Positions 32,783 to 40,924 of a stretch of DNA of 64,000 nt are shown here, piece by piece. The notes below the pieces were generated by a model. It made no database searches, was not told the DNA's origin, and saw only the letters and a program-made list of their open reading frames with translations. How positions within the stretch are numbered: the first letter of the stretch is position 1; each line of letters starts with the position of its first letter. The translations under genes and the position numbers were made by a program. The stretch comes from Lentzea atacamensis. Its GTDB lineage: Bacteria > Actinomycetota > Actinomycetes > Mycobacteriales > Pseudonocardiaceae. Location: assembly GCF_003269295.1 (NCBI RefSeq), contig NZ_QLTT01000004.1, positions 682,001-746,000 on the forward strand, written 5' to 3'.

Positions 32783-33685
32783 CCAGGCGGACAGCTTCAG
32801 CCCTGACGTGAACGAACGCTCATCGCCCGTGATGGGGTCCACAAAGGACAAGGTGCGGGCGAGGAGCTGCAGAGGCGAGGAGAAGTCGTCCAGCGGGCGT
32901 TCCCGGAGCACGGGGTAGAAGTCGTCGTTCACGATCGGCACGCCCAGGCCGGACATGTGCAGGCGCAGCTGGTGGGTGCGGCCGGTCAGCGGCTTCAAGT
33001 GGTAGCGGCCCAAGCCGTTCCGGTGCTCCACCAGGGACACGTGCGTCTCGGCGTTCGGCTCGCCGTCGACCTCGGACGCGGTGATGATGCCGCGTTCCTT
33101 GATGATCCGCGAGCGCACCACCCGTGGCAGCTCCAGCGCGGGGTCGTAGCCCGCGATCGCCTCGTACTCCTTGCGCACCAACCGGTCGCGGAACATCGTC
33201 TGGTACTTGCCGCGCAGCTCGCGGCGCACCACGAAGAGCACCAGGCCGGCGGTGACGCGGTCCAGGCGGTGCGCGGGGGAGAGGTCGGGCAGGCCCAGTG
33301 AGTCGCGGAGGCGGACCAGCGCGGTCTGCATGATGTGCTGACCGCGCGGGATGGTGGCGAGGAAGTGGGGCTTGTCGGCCACCACGATGTCGTCGTCCTG
33401 GTGGACCACGCCCACCTCGAACGGGACGGGCACCTCGATCGGCAGGTCGCGGTGGAACCAGATGTAGCTGTCGGGCACGAACGGCGCGTCGATGCCGAGC
33501 GGGCCGGAGACGGTCCAGATGCGCTCCTCGCGCAGCATCTCCTCGATCCGCTCCGGGGCCACCCGCGGCAGACGTTCGACCAGGTGGTCGCGCAGGGACG
33601 GCCAGGAGCCTTCCGCGGGCAGCTTCAGCCGCGCTGCGTCCAGGCCGTTGCGCTGGGGGAGCGGGGAGGAGGGTTTGCGTCTCAT
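32777..33685 (-). CDS. RluA-family pseudouridine synthase
   Basis: 302 residues from the ATG MRRKPSSPLPQ. The catalytic motif is SPAHRLDRVTAGL (nucleophilic Asp), with the later KEYEAIAGY, TGRTHQLRLHMSGLG and ARTLSFVDP blocks of RluA/RluC/RluD enzymes. A proline-rich N-terminus precedes it. It isomerises uridine in rRNA or tRNA; position not predictable. It is the usual stand-alone gene, tail to tail with the phosphotransferase and head to head with the exporter. Confidence 0.9.
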   Translation of the reverse strand: MRRKPSSPLPQRNGLDAARLKLPAEGSWPSLRDHLVERLPRVAPERIEEMLREERIWTVSGPLGIDAPFVPDSYIWFHRDLPIEVPVPFEVGVVHQDDDIVVADKPHFLATIPRGQHIMQTALVRLRDSLGLPDLSPAHRLDRVTAGLVLFVVRRELRGKYQTMFRDRLVRKEYEAIAGYDPALELPRVVRSRIIKERGIITASEVDGEPNAETHVSLVEHRNGLGRYHLKPLTGRTHQLRLHMSGLGVPIVNDDFYPVLRERPLDDFSSPLQLLARTLSFVDPITGDERSFTSGLKLSAWS

Positions 33686-33778
33686 CGCACCCGCCAGTCT
33701 AAATGGTCGGAAGAACCGAAGGATATCGCTCGAAAACATTCGCTGTACCGAAGAGACCTGGTCAGCGAGGCTGTACGC

Positions 33779-34642
33779 ATGGCGGTCTTCCTGGTCCTCG
33801 GTTCGGTCATCTCACTGCAGTTCGGCGCGGCGTTCGCCAGTCAGCTCTTCGGGCAGATCGGCGCACCGGGGGCGACGGCGTTGCGGCTGGGCATCGCGGC
33901 GCTGATGCTGGCCGTCGTCGTGAGGCCGAAGTTCCGGCAGGAGACGATCGTGCTCGGCCTGACCATGGCGGGTATGAACGGCACGTTCTACCTGGCGCTC
34001 GACCGGATTCCGCTCGGCGTGGCGGTGACGATCGAGTTCCTCGGGCCGCTGGGGCTGGCGGCGATCCTGAGCAGGAGAGCCAGGGACTTCGTGTGGGTCG
34101 GGCTGGCGCTCGTCGGTGTGGTGATCCTCGGGGTGCGCGAGTACACCGGGGCGCGCCTGGACCTGATCGGTGTCGTGCTCGCCCTGCTCGCGGCCGCGTT
34201 CTGGGCCTGCTACGTGCTGGCCGGGCGCAAGCTCGCGACCGAAGGACTCGGCACCGGCGGTCTCGCCGGGGCGAGCCTGATCGCGGCGGCGCTCACGCTG
34301 CCGTACGGGCTCTCCACCGCGGGTACCACGCTGTTCGAGCCCAAGATCCTGTTGCTGGGCACCCTGGTCGCGCTGCTGGCGTCCGCGATTCCCTACACGC
34401 TGGAGATCAGGGCGCTCAAGACGTTGCAGGCCAGTACGTTCGGTGTCGTGCTGGCACTGGAGCCCGCGGCCGCCGCGCTGGCAGGCGCGGTGCTGCTCGG
34501 CCAGCACCTGAGCGTGATCTCGTTGTGCGCCATCGGGTTGGTCATCACCGCTGGGGTTGGAGCAGCGCTACGGAAAGCGCCAGCGCCTCCCGAAACGCCT
34601 GTACGGCGGGATGCTGACCTCGTCCTGCCCGTGCCGCAGTGA
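33779..34642 (+). CDS. EamA-family (DMT, RhtA-like) exporter
   Basis: 287 residues with about ten hydrophobic segments and an internal EamA duplication (first repeat from VFLVLGSVISLQFGAAFASQ, second from DLIGVVLALLAAAFWACYVLAG). RhtA-type markers are APGATALRLGIAALML, FYLALDRIPLGVAVTIEFLGPL and SAIPYTLEIRALKTL. RhtA relatives export threonine, homoserine and other amino acids. The start is the ATG at 33779. The 3' end overlaps the convergent LysR gene by 98 bp, a very long coding overlap; a transporter with an adjacent LysR regulator is a common arrangement. Confidence 0.88.
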   Translation: MAVFLVLGSVISLQFGAAFASQLFGQIGAPGATALRLGIAALMLAVVVRPKFRQETIVLGLTMAGMNGTFYLALDRIPLGVAVTIEFLGPLGLAAILSRRARDFVWVGLALVGVVILGVREYTGARLDLIGVVLALLAAAFWACYVLAGRKLATEGLGTGGLAGASLIAAALTLPYGLSTAGTTLFEPKILLLGTLVALLASAIPYTLEIRALKTLQASTFGVVLALEPAAAALAGAVLLGQHLSVISLCAIGLVITAGVGAALRKAPAPPETPVRRDADLVLPVPQ

Positions 34643-35432
34643 ACAGCAGCCGCGACTGGGAAACCGGCAGCTCGTGCAGGTCGACGGTGACCTCGCGCTC
34701 GTACCAGACCAGGTCCGGCAGCAGCGAGACCGCGAGACCGCGTTCCACGAACCGCAGTTTCACGAGCACGTCGGTCGAGGAGAAGCGCACGTCCGGCTCG
34801 TAGCCGTTGCGGCGGCACCAGTTCACGTTGTAGGTCCGCTGCGGGTAGCCGGCGGGTTCCATGATCCACGGCTGGGAGCCGATCTCGGCCATCGACAGTC
34901 CACGCGGGACGGCCAGCCGGATCGGGTCCCGGTACAGCTCCCGGTACTCGAGGCCCGCGAACCGGGGCTCCGGCTGGTCGGGCCACTCCTCGAGGAAGAC
35001 GAGGTCGAAGTCCCTGGCGTTCAACCCGGAAAGCGCTTCCGCCGGATCGAGGACCTGGAACTCGATCCGCAGTGACGGGTGCTCGTCGCGCATGCGCGCC
35101 AGGGTCTCCGGGATCAGCGCGAGCGCCGCGGTCTGGAACGTCGCGACCCGCAGCGTCCCGGTGATCTCGTGCAGTGAGGCGGCGACCTCCGACTCCGCCT
35201 GTTCCAGACGGGCGAGAACCTCCTCGGTGTGGCGCACCAGGATCTCTGCCTGCGGGGTGAGGCGCACCCGCCGTCCGACCGGCTCGAGCAGCGGCACCCC
35301 GACCTCGGTCTCCAGCAACGACAGCTGCTGCGAGACCGAGGAGGGGCTGTAGTTCAGCGCCTGGGCGACGGCCGCGAGCGTGCCCCGCTGGGAAAGCTCG
35401 CGCAGCAACCGGAGCCGATGGAGGTCGAACAT
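34545..35432 (-). CDS. LysR-family transcriptional regulator
   Basis: 295 residues from the ATG MFDLHRLRLLRELSQ. The winged HTH (TLAAVAQALNYSPSSVSQQL, about 16-35) and the helix ETEVGVPLLEPVGRRVRLTP are typical. The C-terminal effector domain has two periplasmic-binding-like halves (VATFQTAALALIPETLARM, then DLVFLEEWPDQP). It probably controls the tail-overlapping EamA exporter or the divergent secreted pair. A 7-bp inverted repeat covers its own start codon, suggesting autoregulation. Confidence 0.9.
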   Translation of the reverse strand: MFDLHRLRLLRELSQRGTLAAVAQALNYSPSSVSQQLSLLETEVGVPLLEPVGRRVRLTPQAEILVRHTEEVLARLEQAESEVAASLHEITGTLRVATFQTAALALIPETLARMRDEHPSLRIEFQVLDPAEALSGLNARDFDLVFLEEWPDQPEPRFAGLEYRELYRDPIRLAVPRGLSMAEIGSQPWIMEPAGYPQRTYNVNWCRRNGYEPDVRFSSTDVLVKLRFVERGLAVSLLPDLVWYEREVTVDLHELPVSQSRLLFTAARAGRGQHPAVQAFREALALSVALLQPQR

Positions 35433-35448
35433 CGGATCATTATCCGAT
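35431..35448. promoter_or_regulatory. Inverted repeat at the LysR start
   Basis: ATCGGAT and ATCCGAT are complementary with a 4-bp spacer and overlap the start codon of the LysR gene. The AT-containing symmetry and position suggest an autoregulatory operator; the classical T-N11-A motif is not obvious. Confidence 0.4.
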
Positions 35449-35475
35449 ATGGTGCCGCTACCGCCCCCTGAGAAC

Positions 35476-35495
35476 ACGTGCTGTCCTCAGCACGT
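35476..35495 (+). promoter_or_regulatory. Hairpin with T-run before the ribosome site of the secreted gene
   Basis: ACGTGCTG and CAGCACGT form an 8-bp stem with a TCCT loop, followed by TTTT and, 5 bp later, GAGGAGG. This has the look of an intrinsic terminator within a leader, so attenuation is conceivable; no antiterminator or leader peptide is visible. Confidence 0.3.
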
Positions 35496-35512
35496 TTTGA
35501 GGAGGTATCGGT

Positions 35513-36115
35513 ATGTCCAAACGACTCCGCATCGTCGCGGGGATCGCTCTGGCGACCGGGCTGCTCGTGGCGGGCTCTCCCGCACTGGCGCAGGTGGAAA
35601 CCGGGCCGTGGACCAGCGAGTCGCCGTCGTTCAACGTTCAGCAACGCGGCTGCGGTGTGGTCAGCAACCTCACGTTCCAGCTCACCTGTTCCACCGCGAG
35701 CGGTGATCAGCGTGCCGAACGCCGGTACGCCACCTACACCGGCGGCACGCGGCAGTTCGAGGGCAGCTTCCGGATCACGAGTCTCGGAGGCACCCGCATC
35801 AGTCTCAAGCAGACGTTCCGGGACGCTCCCACCGCGGGGCCGTTCTGGATGCTCGCCGTGGAACGCGGCGGCCGGCTGTACGCCGTGCACGGTGGCGCGA
35901 CCATCGCCACCGGGGCGACCGTGGGCACGACCGTGCGCGTGAACACCGTGCACAACGTGGGCAAAGAGCACCGCACGTACATCAACGGCTCGCGCAAGCA
36001 CACCTACGCGAGCTCGGGCACGAGTTTCTACGACAAGTTCGGCGCGTACCGGACGTCGAGCGGCCAGGGACCGGCGACGGTCGTCTGGAGCAACATCCGG
36101 TTCTGGCGCAAGTGA
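35513..36115 (+). CDS. Secreted concanavalin-fold-like protein, unknown function
   Basis: 200 residues, ATG after GAGGAGG. The signal peptide ends at ALA. The mature protein is beta-rich with AERRYATYTGGTRQFEGSF, ISLKQTFRD, GPFWMLAVERGGRLYAVHGG and a C-terminal WSNIRFWRK strand. The R-x-R-Y-x-x-Y and Q-x-F pattern resembles jelly-roll polysaccharide lyases (PL7/PL20-like), but key catalytic residues cannot be assigned with confidence. It is coupled by GTGA overlap to the lipoprotein gene that follows, so the two likely work together outside the cell. Confidence 0.65.
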   Translation: MSKRLRIVAGIALATGLLVAGSPALAQVETGPWTSESPSFNVQQRGCGVVSNLTFQLTCSTASGDQRAERRYATYTGGTRQFEGSFRITSLGGTRISLKQTFRDAPTAGPFWMLAVERGGRLYAVHGGATIATGATVGTTVRVNTVHNVGKEHRTYINGSRKHTYASSGTSFYDKFGAYRTSSGQGPATVVWSNIRFWRK

Positions 36116-36783
36116 TCAAGCGCGTTTCCCTGGTGGGACTGCTGTTCCTGGCTGCCTGCGGCCAGGAACGGCAGGACCCCGTGCTGACGTCCGAGCTGAC
36201 CTCGCCGACCGACGTGACGCTGCACTGGCGTCCGCAGGAGGGGGCCGCCGGGCAGGTCGTCGAGTACGCGAACGCGGCCGACGGCGACTACGTGGTGCTG
36301 GAGTTCGTTCCGCCGGGCAAGACCTCCTACCAGCACCCGGACCTGATCCCGGAGACCGGGTTCTACTACCGGGTCCGGCCGTTCAGCGGACCCGCTTCCT
36401 CCACCGTGGACATCACGCTGCCGCCCGGTGAGGAGGTGCCGGAGACCGACGGGCACCAGTGGGCGGAACCGCGCAAGGGCGGCGGCGGCACGCATCCGGT
36501 GTCCGCGCCGGAGGCGGTGCCGGGAAACCTGAAGGCGGAGGTGAAGCACGCCAACGGGATCCTGTTCACGTGGGAGGACCACGCATCCGACGAGGAGGGG
36601 TACCTGATCGAGCTCAAGCCGGCGGGCGCGGCCGACTACCGGGTCGCGGCGCAGCTCGATCCGGACGTCACCTCGTTCGGGCTGATCACACTCCCAGACG
36701 AGAAAACCGTGACCTGTCGGGTGCGGCCCTACCGGTTCGGAGCACCGTCGAACCTGACTCATCAGAAGACGGGGAAGGTCTGA
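36112..36783 (+). CDS. Lipoprotein with two fibronectin type III-like repeats
   Basis: 223 residues, GTG start overlapping the previous stop. The lipobox FLAACG places the lipidated cysteine at residue 16. Two Fn3-like repeats are seen: LTSPTDVTLHWRPQEGAAGQ to YYRVRPFSG, and GNLKAEVKHANGILFTWEDH to VTCRVRPYRFG. They are joined by a glycine-rich linker. Fn3 repeats in actinomycete exoproteins act as spacers or binding units. The coupling to the secreted jelly-roll protein suggests a surface complex. The 3' end overlaps the convergent small membrane-protein gene by 98 bp. Confidence 0.75.
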   Translation: MIKRVSLVGLLFLAACGQERQDPVLTSELTSPTDVTLHWRPQEGAAGQVVEYANAADGDYVVLEFVPPGKTSYQHPDLIPETGFYYRVRPFSGPASSTVDITLPPGEEVPETDGHQWAEPRKGGGGTHPVSAPEAVPGNLKAEVKHANGILFTWEDHASDEEGYLIELKPAGAADYRVAAQLDPDVTSFGLITLPDEKTVTCRVRPYRFGAPSNLTHQKTGKV

Positions 36784-36952
36784 GCGCCTGTCTGGCGCTC
36801 CAGGCGCTCGCGGCGAGCAGTAACGCCGCGAGCGCGTAGGGCCACACCGCGCGTTCGGTGACGGCGAGGCCGATGTTGATCATGGAAAGCAGACCGAAAA
36901 CGGAGCTGAGCAGCCACCACGTCAGATGATCTTCGTGTGCACGGGAGGTCAT
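36686..36952 (-). CDS. Small two-helix membrane protein, unknown function
   Basis: 88 residues. Two hydrophobic helices (WWLLSSVFGLLSMINIGLAV and WPYALAALLLAASAW) and a basic, Ser-rich C-terminal tail. The tail is antisense to the end of the Fn3 lipoprotein gene for 98 bp, so the last third of the protein is shaped partly by that overlap. Hydrophobic composition and position 10 bp downstream of the next minus-strand gene support it. Confidence 0.5.
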   Translation of the reverse strand: MTSRAHEDHLTWWLLSSVFGLLSMINIGLAVTERAVWPYALAALLLAASAWSARQALRPSPSSDESGSTVLRTGRAAPDRSRFSRLGV

Positions 36953-36962
36953 GAGGGCCGGG

Positions 36963-37607
36963 TTACCCGTTTTCGAGCTCCTTCACACCCTCTTCGTCTT
37001 CTTTTTTCTCGCCGCGGCGGCGCATGAAGCCGAAGCCGGGGATGCCGAGGATCGCCTGGCGCACGTCGTTGGTGACCTCGAGCAGCTGGTGCACCTCGGG
37101 ACCGACCCTGTCCAGCGTCGCGAGGATCGGCAGGATGTCGTTGATCAGGTGCTCGGTCAGCACCGGCAGCTCGTCGACGAGCTTGATCGCGGCCTCGACC
37201 TCGTGCGCCGAGAGCTCGTTCACGAACCGCGCCGCGAGCGGCTGGGCCTGCTTGGCGATCGGCTCGTAGATGCCGATCAGCTCGTTGGCCGTGTGCGCGG
37301 TCTGGCCGGCCGTCGCGACGACCTGGGTGGCCCGCTCCGCGACGTCACCCGCGCTCGCCGTGATCGCGCGGACCGCGTCGACCGCCTTCTCCGCGTCCGC
37401 CACGACCTGCCCGGTGCGGTCGACCAGCTCGTCGGCCTTCCTCACGATGCCGTCGACGGCGTCGACCGTGCCGCTGACCTTGCGGACGAGCTGCTCGACC
37501 TCGCCGATGAGGTTCAGCACGCGGCCGGGTACGGCGGCCACGGCCGCGGTGGTGTCGATCGCGGTGCCGAGTGCCTGCTTGGCCAGTCCGAGGCCGGGAA
37601 TCTCCAT
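36963..37607 (-). CDS. Helical coiled-coil (phasin/apolipoprotein-like) protein
   Basis: 214 residues from the ATG MEIPGLGLAKQALG. Almost entirely amphipathic helix with heptad-like repeats: VLNLIGEVEQLVRKVSGTVD, KADELVDRTGQVVADAEKAV, ASAGDVAERATQVVATAGQT. It ends in a charged tail RRRGEKKEDEEGVKELENG. No signal peptide. Such sequences occur in phasins and membrane- or granule-associated proteins in actinobacteria; I cannot assign a role. It lies alone before the divergent Fn3/MoxR operon. Confidence 0.7.
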   Translation of the reverse strand: MEIPGLGLAKQALGTAIDTTAAVAAVPGRVLNLIGEVEQLVRKVSGTVDAVDGIVRKADELVDRTGQVVADAEKAVDAVRAITASAGDVAERATQVVATAGQTAHTANELIGIYEPIAKQAQPLAARFVNELSAHEVEAAIKLVDELPVLTEHLINDILPILATLDRVGPEVHQLLEVTNDVRQAILGIPGFGFMRRRGEKKEDEEGVKELENG

Positions 37608-37792
37608 ACGACCACTTTGCCCTATGTGTTGATCGGTTCGGGGGAGCGCCATTCAGGATCCGGAACTGTCAGACCCCGTCATTGCATTCGTTGATGTCGG
37701 CCAGTCGGCTGACCGGGCGAACCGGGAACCGTGCACCGTCCGAAGTTGTCAGAGTCGAGGGCTAGCATCCCCGGCGGGCGAGGGAGGCGCAC

Positions 37793-39949
37793 ATGGTTTG
37801 GTGGCACCGGTTCAGACGCATCATCTCCGGTGGAGGACGGGAGTCGGCGAGTTTCGTCGCGGCGCTGCTGGGTGTACTGGTGCTCGCGGGCGCCGCGCTC
37901 GGGCAGGGCATCTCCCGGACGTCGGTCGCGGTGTCGGACGGGCTGACCTGGCTGGGCGACGACCAGCGCGGTGAGGTCGTGCAGGTCAACCCGGTGTCGG
38001 GCAAGCCGCAGACGCGCCTGCAGATCAGCGGCCCCGACTCGCAGCTGGAGATCGCGCAGGAGGACGGCAGGCTGATCGTCCTGAACCGGCGGACCGGCGA
38101 GATCACGGTCATCGACCTCGCGACGCTGCTCGCTTCCGGCCGTCGTCAGGCGCCACCCGGTGCGGCGAGCAAGGTGCTGGTGGCGAACGGGATGGTGTTC
38201 GTCGTCGACCGCGCGTCCGGCACCGTGCACACCGCGGATCCGTTGACGCTGGCCGACATCGGGCAGAAGTGGGAGGCGGGTCAGCCCCTCGCCGACGCCG
38301 TCGTGGACGAGCAGGGCGTGCTGTGGCTGGTCGACCACGGTGGCACGTTGCGGTCGCTCGACTGGTCGGAGGACGAGGAGCGGTTCCAGGAGCGCACGCA
38401 GCGCCAGGTCACCGGTGCCGGGCCGCGCACGGTGCTGGTGCCGCACGACCAGGGCGTGACGCTGATCGGTCTCGACGGCGGTGTCGTGGTGCGCGACGGC
38501 ACGGGTGAGGACGTGGCGCGCTCGACCGACCGCACCGACGCCGAGGTGATCGCCGCGCAGACCGCGCCGACGGATCTCGTGCCCGCGTCGGTGCCGGACT
38601 CGGCGGTGGTCGTGCTCGTCGTCGACGGGCAGGTGCGCCGTGTCGACGTGGGCGCGATGGGCTGTCCGAAGCCCGGCCGGCCCGCGGTGTTCCGCGACAA
38701 GGTCTACGTGCCGTGCAAGGGATCCGGCAAGGTCATCATCCTCGACCGCGGTGGCAACCGCGGTGGCGACGACGTGCGGACGTCCGGTGGTTCCGACCCC
38801 GAGCTGGTGTTCGACGACGGCCGGTTGTTCGTGAACGTGCCGGGCTCCTCGACCGGCGTGCTGGTCGACGCCGACGGTGCGACGCGCTCGTTGACGATCC
38901 GCAGCCCCGAGCTGCCGGTGAAGGACCCGGACCGCTCGCCGCCGCCGTCCGTGCCGCCGCCCCCGCCGCCGAACCCGAACGAGCCGCCGAAGCCGCCGCG
39001 CAACCCCGGCAACGGCAACAACGGCAACAACGGGCCGACCTCGGAGGTGCCGCCGCCGTCGTCCACACCGCCTTCCACCGGCGGCACGGCGCCAGCGGCT
39101 CCTGCGGGCGTGACGGTGCGGGAGAAGTCGCGCACCACTTCGGCGGTGGTCGTGACGGTGAGCTGGAGCGCCGTCTCCTCGACCGACCCGGTCGTGGGTT
39201 ACACGGTGACGGGTTCCGGCTCGTTCAGCGGTGGTTCGGTGTCGGCGCAGTCGGCCGGTACCTCTGCTGATCTCTCTCTGCCGTGCACGGGTTCCACGTT
39301 CTGCACGAGCGGCAGGCTGGAGGTGACGGTGCGGGCCTCGACGGCGTCCACGGCGGGTGCGGCGGGCATGGCGTCGTTCACCGTGACGGCGCCGAACACA
39401 CCACCGCCGCCGAACAACCCGCCGCCGCCCCCGCCACCGCCGCCGAACAACCCGGCGCCCACCCCGCCGCCGGTCACGACGACGACCACCACGCCTCCGC
39501 CTCCGCCACCCCCGCCGCCACCGTCGTTGCCGACGGCGGGTGCCACCGTGATCACTGGGCTGACCGGCGGCCCTCGGGTGCCGACGAAGCGCCTCACGTT
39601 GACTCCGCCCGCCGACTGGGCCAACCACAACGGTCGCTGCGAAGTCGTGAACACGACGTGGGACTACGCGATCGGCATTCCCTGCAACGCGACGTCCGCG
39701 CAGATGACGGTGGAGGAGGGCTCGAACCGCATCGTCGTGCGCGCCTATGCGGCGTCCGGTCCCGGCCAAGTCGACTCGGCGGCCAGGACCACGAACTTCA
39801 CCATGGACGAGTGCAACGGCAAGCCGACGTGTGTGCCGCGCATGGCGCCCGCCGGAGCGCAGACCGCGCCGATGGGCGCGGGTGGCCTGGGCCTGCTGGC
39901 GTGCGCGTTCCTGTTGCGCATCGGTGTTCGCAGAGAAGAGGACAAGTGA
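37793..39949 (+). CDS. Membrane-anchored propeller/Fn3 surface protein with proline-rich linkers
   Basis: 718 residues, ATG after GGGAGG. One N-terminal helix (ASFVAALLGVLVLAGAALG) is followed by an extracellular propeller-like domain (about 45-370; SDGLTWLGDDQRGEVVQVNP, GRLIVLNRRTGEITVIDL), a Pro/Asn-rich linker, an Fn3 domain (about 430-525), a second long polyproline/Thr linker and a further beta domain with paired cysteines. A C-terminal helix (MGAGGLGLLACAFLLRIGV) ends in RREEDK. It is first in an operon with MoxR, DUF58 and TgpA-like genes (GTGA coupling to MoxR) and is probably the surface component of that envelope system. Confidence 0.8.
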   Translation: MVWWHRFRRIISGGGRESASFVAALLGVLVLAGAALGQGISRTSVAVSDGLTWLGDDQRGEVVQVNPVSGKPQTRLQISGPDSQLEIAQEDGRLIVLNRRTGEITVIDLATLLASGRRQAPPGAASKVLVANGMVFVVDRASGTVHTADPLTLADIGQKWEAGQPLADAVVDEQGVLWLVDHGGTLRSLDWSEDEERFQERTQRQVTGAGPRTVLVPHDQGVTLIGLDGGVVVRDGTGEDVARSTDRTDAEVIAAQTAPTDLVPASVPDSAVVVLVVDGQVRRVDVGAMGCPKPGRPAVFRDKVYVPCKGSGKVIILDRGGNRGGDDVRTSGGSDPELVFDDGRLFVNVPGSSTGVLVDADGATRSLTIRSPELPVKDPDRSPPPSVPPPPPPNPNEPPKPPRNPGNGNNGNNGPTSEVPPPSSTPPSTGGTAPAAPAGVTVREKSRTTSAVVVTVSWSAVSSTDPVVGYTVTGSGSFSGGSVSAQSAGTSADLSLPCTGSTFCTSGRLEVTVRASTASTAGAAGMASFTVTAPNTPPPPNNPPPPPPPPPNNPAPTPPPVTTTTTTPPPPPPPPPPSLPTAGATVITGLTGGPRVPTKRLTLTPPADWANHNGRCEVVNTTWDYAIGIPCNATSAQMTVEEGSNRIVVRAYAASGPGQVDSAARTTNFTMDECNGKPTCVPRMAPAGAQTAPMGAGGLGLLACAFLLRIGVRREEDK

Positions 39950-40911
39950 TTGACACCGGAGAGGTCTCGGCGTTCCGCGACCTCCACACCCGACTCGGTG
40001 ACGCGGTCGAGAGCGCGGTGCGCGGCAAACGCGACGTGATCGACCTGGTGCTGGTGGCGATGTTCGCGGGTGGCCACGTGCTGCTGGAAGACGTGCCGGG
40101 CACCGGGAAGACGACGCTGGCCCGCGCGGTGGCGGGTGCGCTGGGCGGCCTGTCGCGGCGCGTGCAGTTCACGCCGGACCTGCTGCCGTCCGACGTCACG
40201 GGCACCTCGGTCTACGACCCGCAGACGGGGCAGATCCGGTTCCGGCCGGGTCCGGTGTTCGCGAACATCGTGCTGGCGGACGAGATCAACCGCGCGGCGG
40301 CCAAGACGCAGTCGGCGTTGCTGGAGGTCATGGAGGAGCGGACGGTCACGATCGACGGTGTCGGGCACGCGGTGCCGGACCCGTTCCTGGTGGTGGCGAC
40401 GCAGAACCCGATCGACCTCGACGGCACGTACCGGCTGCCGGAGGCGCAGCTCGACAGGTTCATGCTGCGGACGTCGATCGGCTATCCGTCGCTGGACGAC
40501 GAGCTGGACGTGCTGCGCCCCGGCAGTGGTGCCGGGCGGATCGCCGACGTGCGGACGGTGACGTCGCCGCGCGAGGTGAGCGCGTTCAGCGGGCGGTTGT
40601 CGCTGCTGCACGTGGCCGACCCGATCCTGCACTACATCTCGGCTCTGGGCTCGGGCACGCGGTCGGACGAGCGGCTGCGGCTCGGCACGTCGACGCGTGG
40701 CCTGCGGACGCTGGTGCGGTGTGCACAGGTGTACGCGGCGTCGAAGGGCAGGCATTTCGTGGTACCGCAGGACGTCCAGGACATCGCGGACCCCGTGCTG
40801 GCCCACCGCCTGGTGCTGACGCGGGAGAGCGTGCTGGCGGGCGTGACGACGTCCGAGGTGCTGGCCGACGTGCTCTCGCGGGTGCCGGTGCCCAAGCCCG
40901 CCTCGCAGTGA
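39946..40911 (+). CDS. MoxR-family AAA+ ATPase
   Basis: 321 residues from a GTG overlapping the previous stop (GTGA). Walker A is EDVPGTGKTTLA (Lys55), Walker B VLADEINRA, sensor 1 VATQNPIDLDGTYRLPEAQ LDRF-type block, and a C-terminal lid with LVRCAQVYAASKGRHFV. MoxR ATPases act as chaperones that load metals or assemble partner complexes, usually with DUF58/VWA proteins, as here. The DUF58 gene follows after 13 bp. Confidence 0.93.
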   Translation: MIDTGEVSAFRDLHTRLGDAVESAVRGKRDVIDLVLVAMFAGGHVLLEDVPGTGKTTLARAVAGALGGLSRRVQFTPDLLPSDVTGTSVYDPQTGQIRFRPGPVFANIVLADEINRAAAKTQSALLEVMEERTVTIDGVGHAVPDPFLVVATQNPIDLDGTYRLPEAQLDRFMLRTSIGYPSLDDELDVLRPGSGAGRIADVRTVTSPREVSAFSGRLSLLHVADPILHYISALGSGTRSDERLRLGTSTRGLRTLVRCAQVYAASKGRHFVVPQDVQDIADPVLAHRLVLTRESVLAGVTTSEVLADVLSRVPVPKPASQ

Positions 40912-40924
40912 TCCGGGACGCGCG

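Noticed and set aside
36686..36952. Treating the small two-helix protein as a pure shadow
   Set aside because: The first 170 bp are outside the opposite gene and encode two clean hydrophobic helices, so I kept it as a low-to-moderate confidence gene.
38930..39530. Clusters of CCGCCG repeats that could look like a repeat array
   Set aside because: They are codons for polyproline and Asn/Pro linkers in the surface protein, with no regular spacer structure; not CRISPR or a satellite.
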